Positions 59,831 through 61,097 of a stretch of DNA of 61,097 nucleotides are shown piece by piece. The notes under the pieces were generated by a model. It was not told where the DNA came from, ran no database searches, and saw only the letters and a program-made list of their open reading frames with translations. This DNA comes from Gemmatimonadaceae bacterium (lineage in GTDB: Bacteria; Gemmatimonadota; Gemmatimonadetes; Gemmatimonadales; Gemmatimonadaceae). Position 1 is the stretch's first letter. Each line of letters begins with the position of its first letter. The stretch spans positions 1 through 61,097 of the forward strand of contig JAICLZ010000021.1 in assembly GCA_025929535.1 (NCBI GenBank), in the 5' to 3' direction. Both the position numbers and the translations under genes were made by a program.

Positions 59831-61097
59831 CTAGATGGCCGGCACTGCGGGAAGTGTGAGAACGAACTCGCTGCCCTCGTGCGACGACTGCGCGAGCACG
59901 AGTGATCCGCCGTGCGCTTCGGCCACCCAGCGCGCGATCGCGAGCCCCAGGCCGGCTCCCACGCCATGCGCATCGTCGTGCGTGCGCATCGTCGACGCGG
60001 AATCGCGCGCGCGCGCGCCATCGCCGCGATAGAAGCGATCGAAGATGTGCGTCGCCACCTCCGGCGGAATTCCCGGTCCGCTGTCGCGAATGATCACCCT
60101 GTGAGATCCGGGGCCGGTGCACAGCGAGACCTCCACGGCACCGCCTTCCGAGCAGTACTTGAGCGCGTTATCGATCAGATTCAGGATCAGCTGTCGCACG
60201 AGGTCCTCGTCTCCACACACCGGCGCCTCCGTCGTCACGTTCGACGTCAACGTCATGTTACGCCGGCTTGCGAGCGACCGTGCGGCGCGCGTGCAATCCA
60301 GGATCACATCATCCAGATAGAACTGGCGGAGCTGCAACTGCTGCTGTCCCGCATCCGCACGGGCCAGCAGGAACAGGTCGTGCACGATTCGCGACAGGCG
60401 CCGCGATTCCGCGCGGACGACGGACAGCGCCTCCCGATATTCGTCGTGCGGCCGATCCGGCATCGCGAGCGCGATGTCCGCCTCGCCGCGCACGATGGCG
60501 ATCGGCGTGCGCAGCTCGTGCGACGCATCCGCCATGAAGCGGCGCTGCTGCTCGAACGCGCTCTCGATGCGCGCCAGCAGACCGTTGATCACGGTCGCCA
60601 GCTGTCCATACTCGTCGGAGGCATTGGGAACCGGGAGACGCTCGTGAAGCGTGGTCGTGCCCATGCGCGATGCGTGCTCGGTCATCGCGATCACGGGACT
60701 CAGGCTGCGGCGGGTGAGCAGGTAGCCCGCGATCGCCGCGAGCACGAGCGCCGTCGGAAAGATCACGATCAGCGCCTTCCGTACCGATTCGAGCATCGCG
60801 CGCTGGTTGGACAACGGCCGCGCGATGATGATCGCGTACGAGCGCAGGTCGACCTCGACCGGGAGTATGCAGGCGCGCACGCCTCCCCGCCGGTCGGGAA
60901 GGGTGACGAACTCCGCCTCGCTGATGTGGTTGCCCGCGATGAAGCGGCCGAGCGCCGTCGGGTCGAATGGTTGAATCACCTCCTCGCCGCTCGTCTGTGA
61001 CTCGCCCGGCGCCGTGGCCATCGCGAGCACCTGCCCGCTCAGGTCCATGACGCCGAGGTCGAGATCGCGGAAGTCGAATTCGGTGAGCGCGGCGGCG
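59831..61097 (-). CDS. Two-component sensor histidine kinase (N-terminus beyond window)
   Basis: At least 422 residues are visible. The gene enters from the right edge: the frame stays open and protein-like (FDFRDLDLGV) upstream of the Met at 61048. In order there is part of a periplasmic sensor, a membrane helix (ALIVIFPTALVLAAIAGYLL), a HAMP region, HisKA with SHELRTP (phospho-accepting His) and HATPase with NLIDNALKYC, DSGPGIP and GAGLGLAI. It is convergent with the oxidase operon. Any response regulator lies outside the window, so its link to the oxidase genes is unknown. Confidence 0.93.
   Translation of the reverse strand, partial: AAALTEFDFRDLDLGVMDLSGQVLAMATAPGESQTSGEEVIQPFDPTALGRFIAGNHISEAEFVTLPDRRGGVRACILPVEVDLRSYAIIIARPLSNQRAMLESVRKALIVIFPTALVLAAIAGYLLTRRSLSPVIAMTEHASRMGTTTLHERLPVPNASDEYGQLATVINGLLARIESAFEQQRRFMADASHELRTPIAIVRGEADIALAMPDRPHDEYREALSVVRAESRRLSRIVHDLFLLARADAGQQQLQLRQFYLDDVILDCTRAARSLASRRNMTLTSNVTTEAPVCGDEDLVRQLILNLIDNALKYCSEGGAVEVSLCTGPGSHRVIIRDSGPGIPPEVATHIFDRFYRGDGARARDSASTMRTHDDAHGVGAGLGLAIARWVAEAHGGSLVLAQSSHEGSEFVLTLPAVPAI

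Overview
The window is GC-rich bacterial DNA from a Gram-negative, aerobic, outer-membrane-bearing organism. Gemmatimonadota is the most likely source. This is an inference from several traits together: SusC/SusD transport pairs under ECF-sigma/FecR control in a high-GC genome, serine/threonine kinases fused to TolB-like and TPR regions, short secreted plug-like proteins, Tat-exported sortilin-type propeller proteins, and dense gene packing with GTGA/ATGA overlaps. No rRNA, tRNA, CRISPR array, transposase or phage gene was seen, so this looks like ordinary chromosome.

Layout. 1-1.7 kb: a gene-poor left end with short repeats, an orphan zinc-finger anti-sigma-like protein and a small lipoprotein. 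1.8-6.5 kb: holA, an exported SPOR-domain protein and mutS. 6.5-9.5 kb (minus): an acyl-ACP-desaturase-like di-iron protein, a PLP beta-synthase with a CBS pair, and a TonB-C lipoprotein. 9.6-12.3 kb: ddl, a cysteine-free relative of radical-SAM QueE, and a rhomboid protease. 12.6-18.0 kb: three tandem paralogous exported repeat proteins and an S41 protease. 18.0-23.5 kb (minus): a double-cupredoxin lipoprotein, pheA and a DAHP synthase behind an aromatic-amino-acid attenuator, a small lipoprotein, an ArsR regulator and a cytochrome P450.

23.8-39.1 kb: one long co-directional block made of ECF sigma, FecR (frameshifted), SusC with an STN domain, SusD, a lipoprotein, a TldD-like protein, a TldE-like protein, a thioredoxin-fold-like protein and an M16 protease. 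It reads as a surface-signalled peptide uptake and degradation locus. 39.2-46.7 kb: a plug-like protein, then a MoxR/DUF58/BatA/DUF4175/DUF4159 membrane operon. 46.7-52 kb: a kinase-TolB-TPR protein (minus) and a Tat-exported propeller protein.

52.3-59.8 kb: the most striking region. An outer-membrane monoheme cytochrome-porin resembling Cyc2 is followed by a diheme cytochrome c, a blue-copper-type protein and a complete aa3-type oxidase (subunits II, I, III, III-like, IV and a small membrane protein). The set closely parallels the rus operon used for iron oxidation in Acidithiobacillus ferrooxidans. It suggests an outer-membrane-to-oxygen electron conduit, although the electron donor cannot be read from sequence. 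The window ends inside a sensor histidine kinase gene (minus).

Regulatory logic visible in the DNA includes a complete three-arm attenuator ahead of the Phe pathway genes, a recurring -10-like hexamer exactly six bases before several start codons (a leaderless-mRNA signature), intrinsic terminators, and two AT-rich or palindromic operator candidates.
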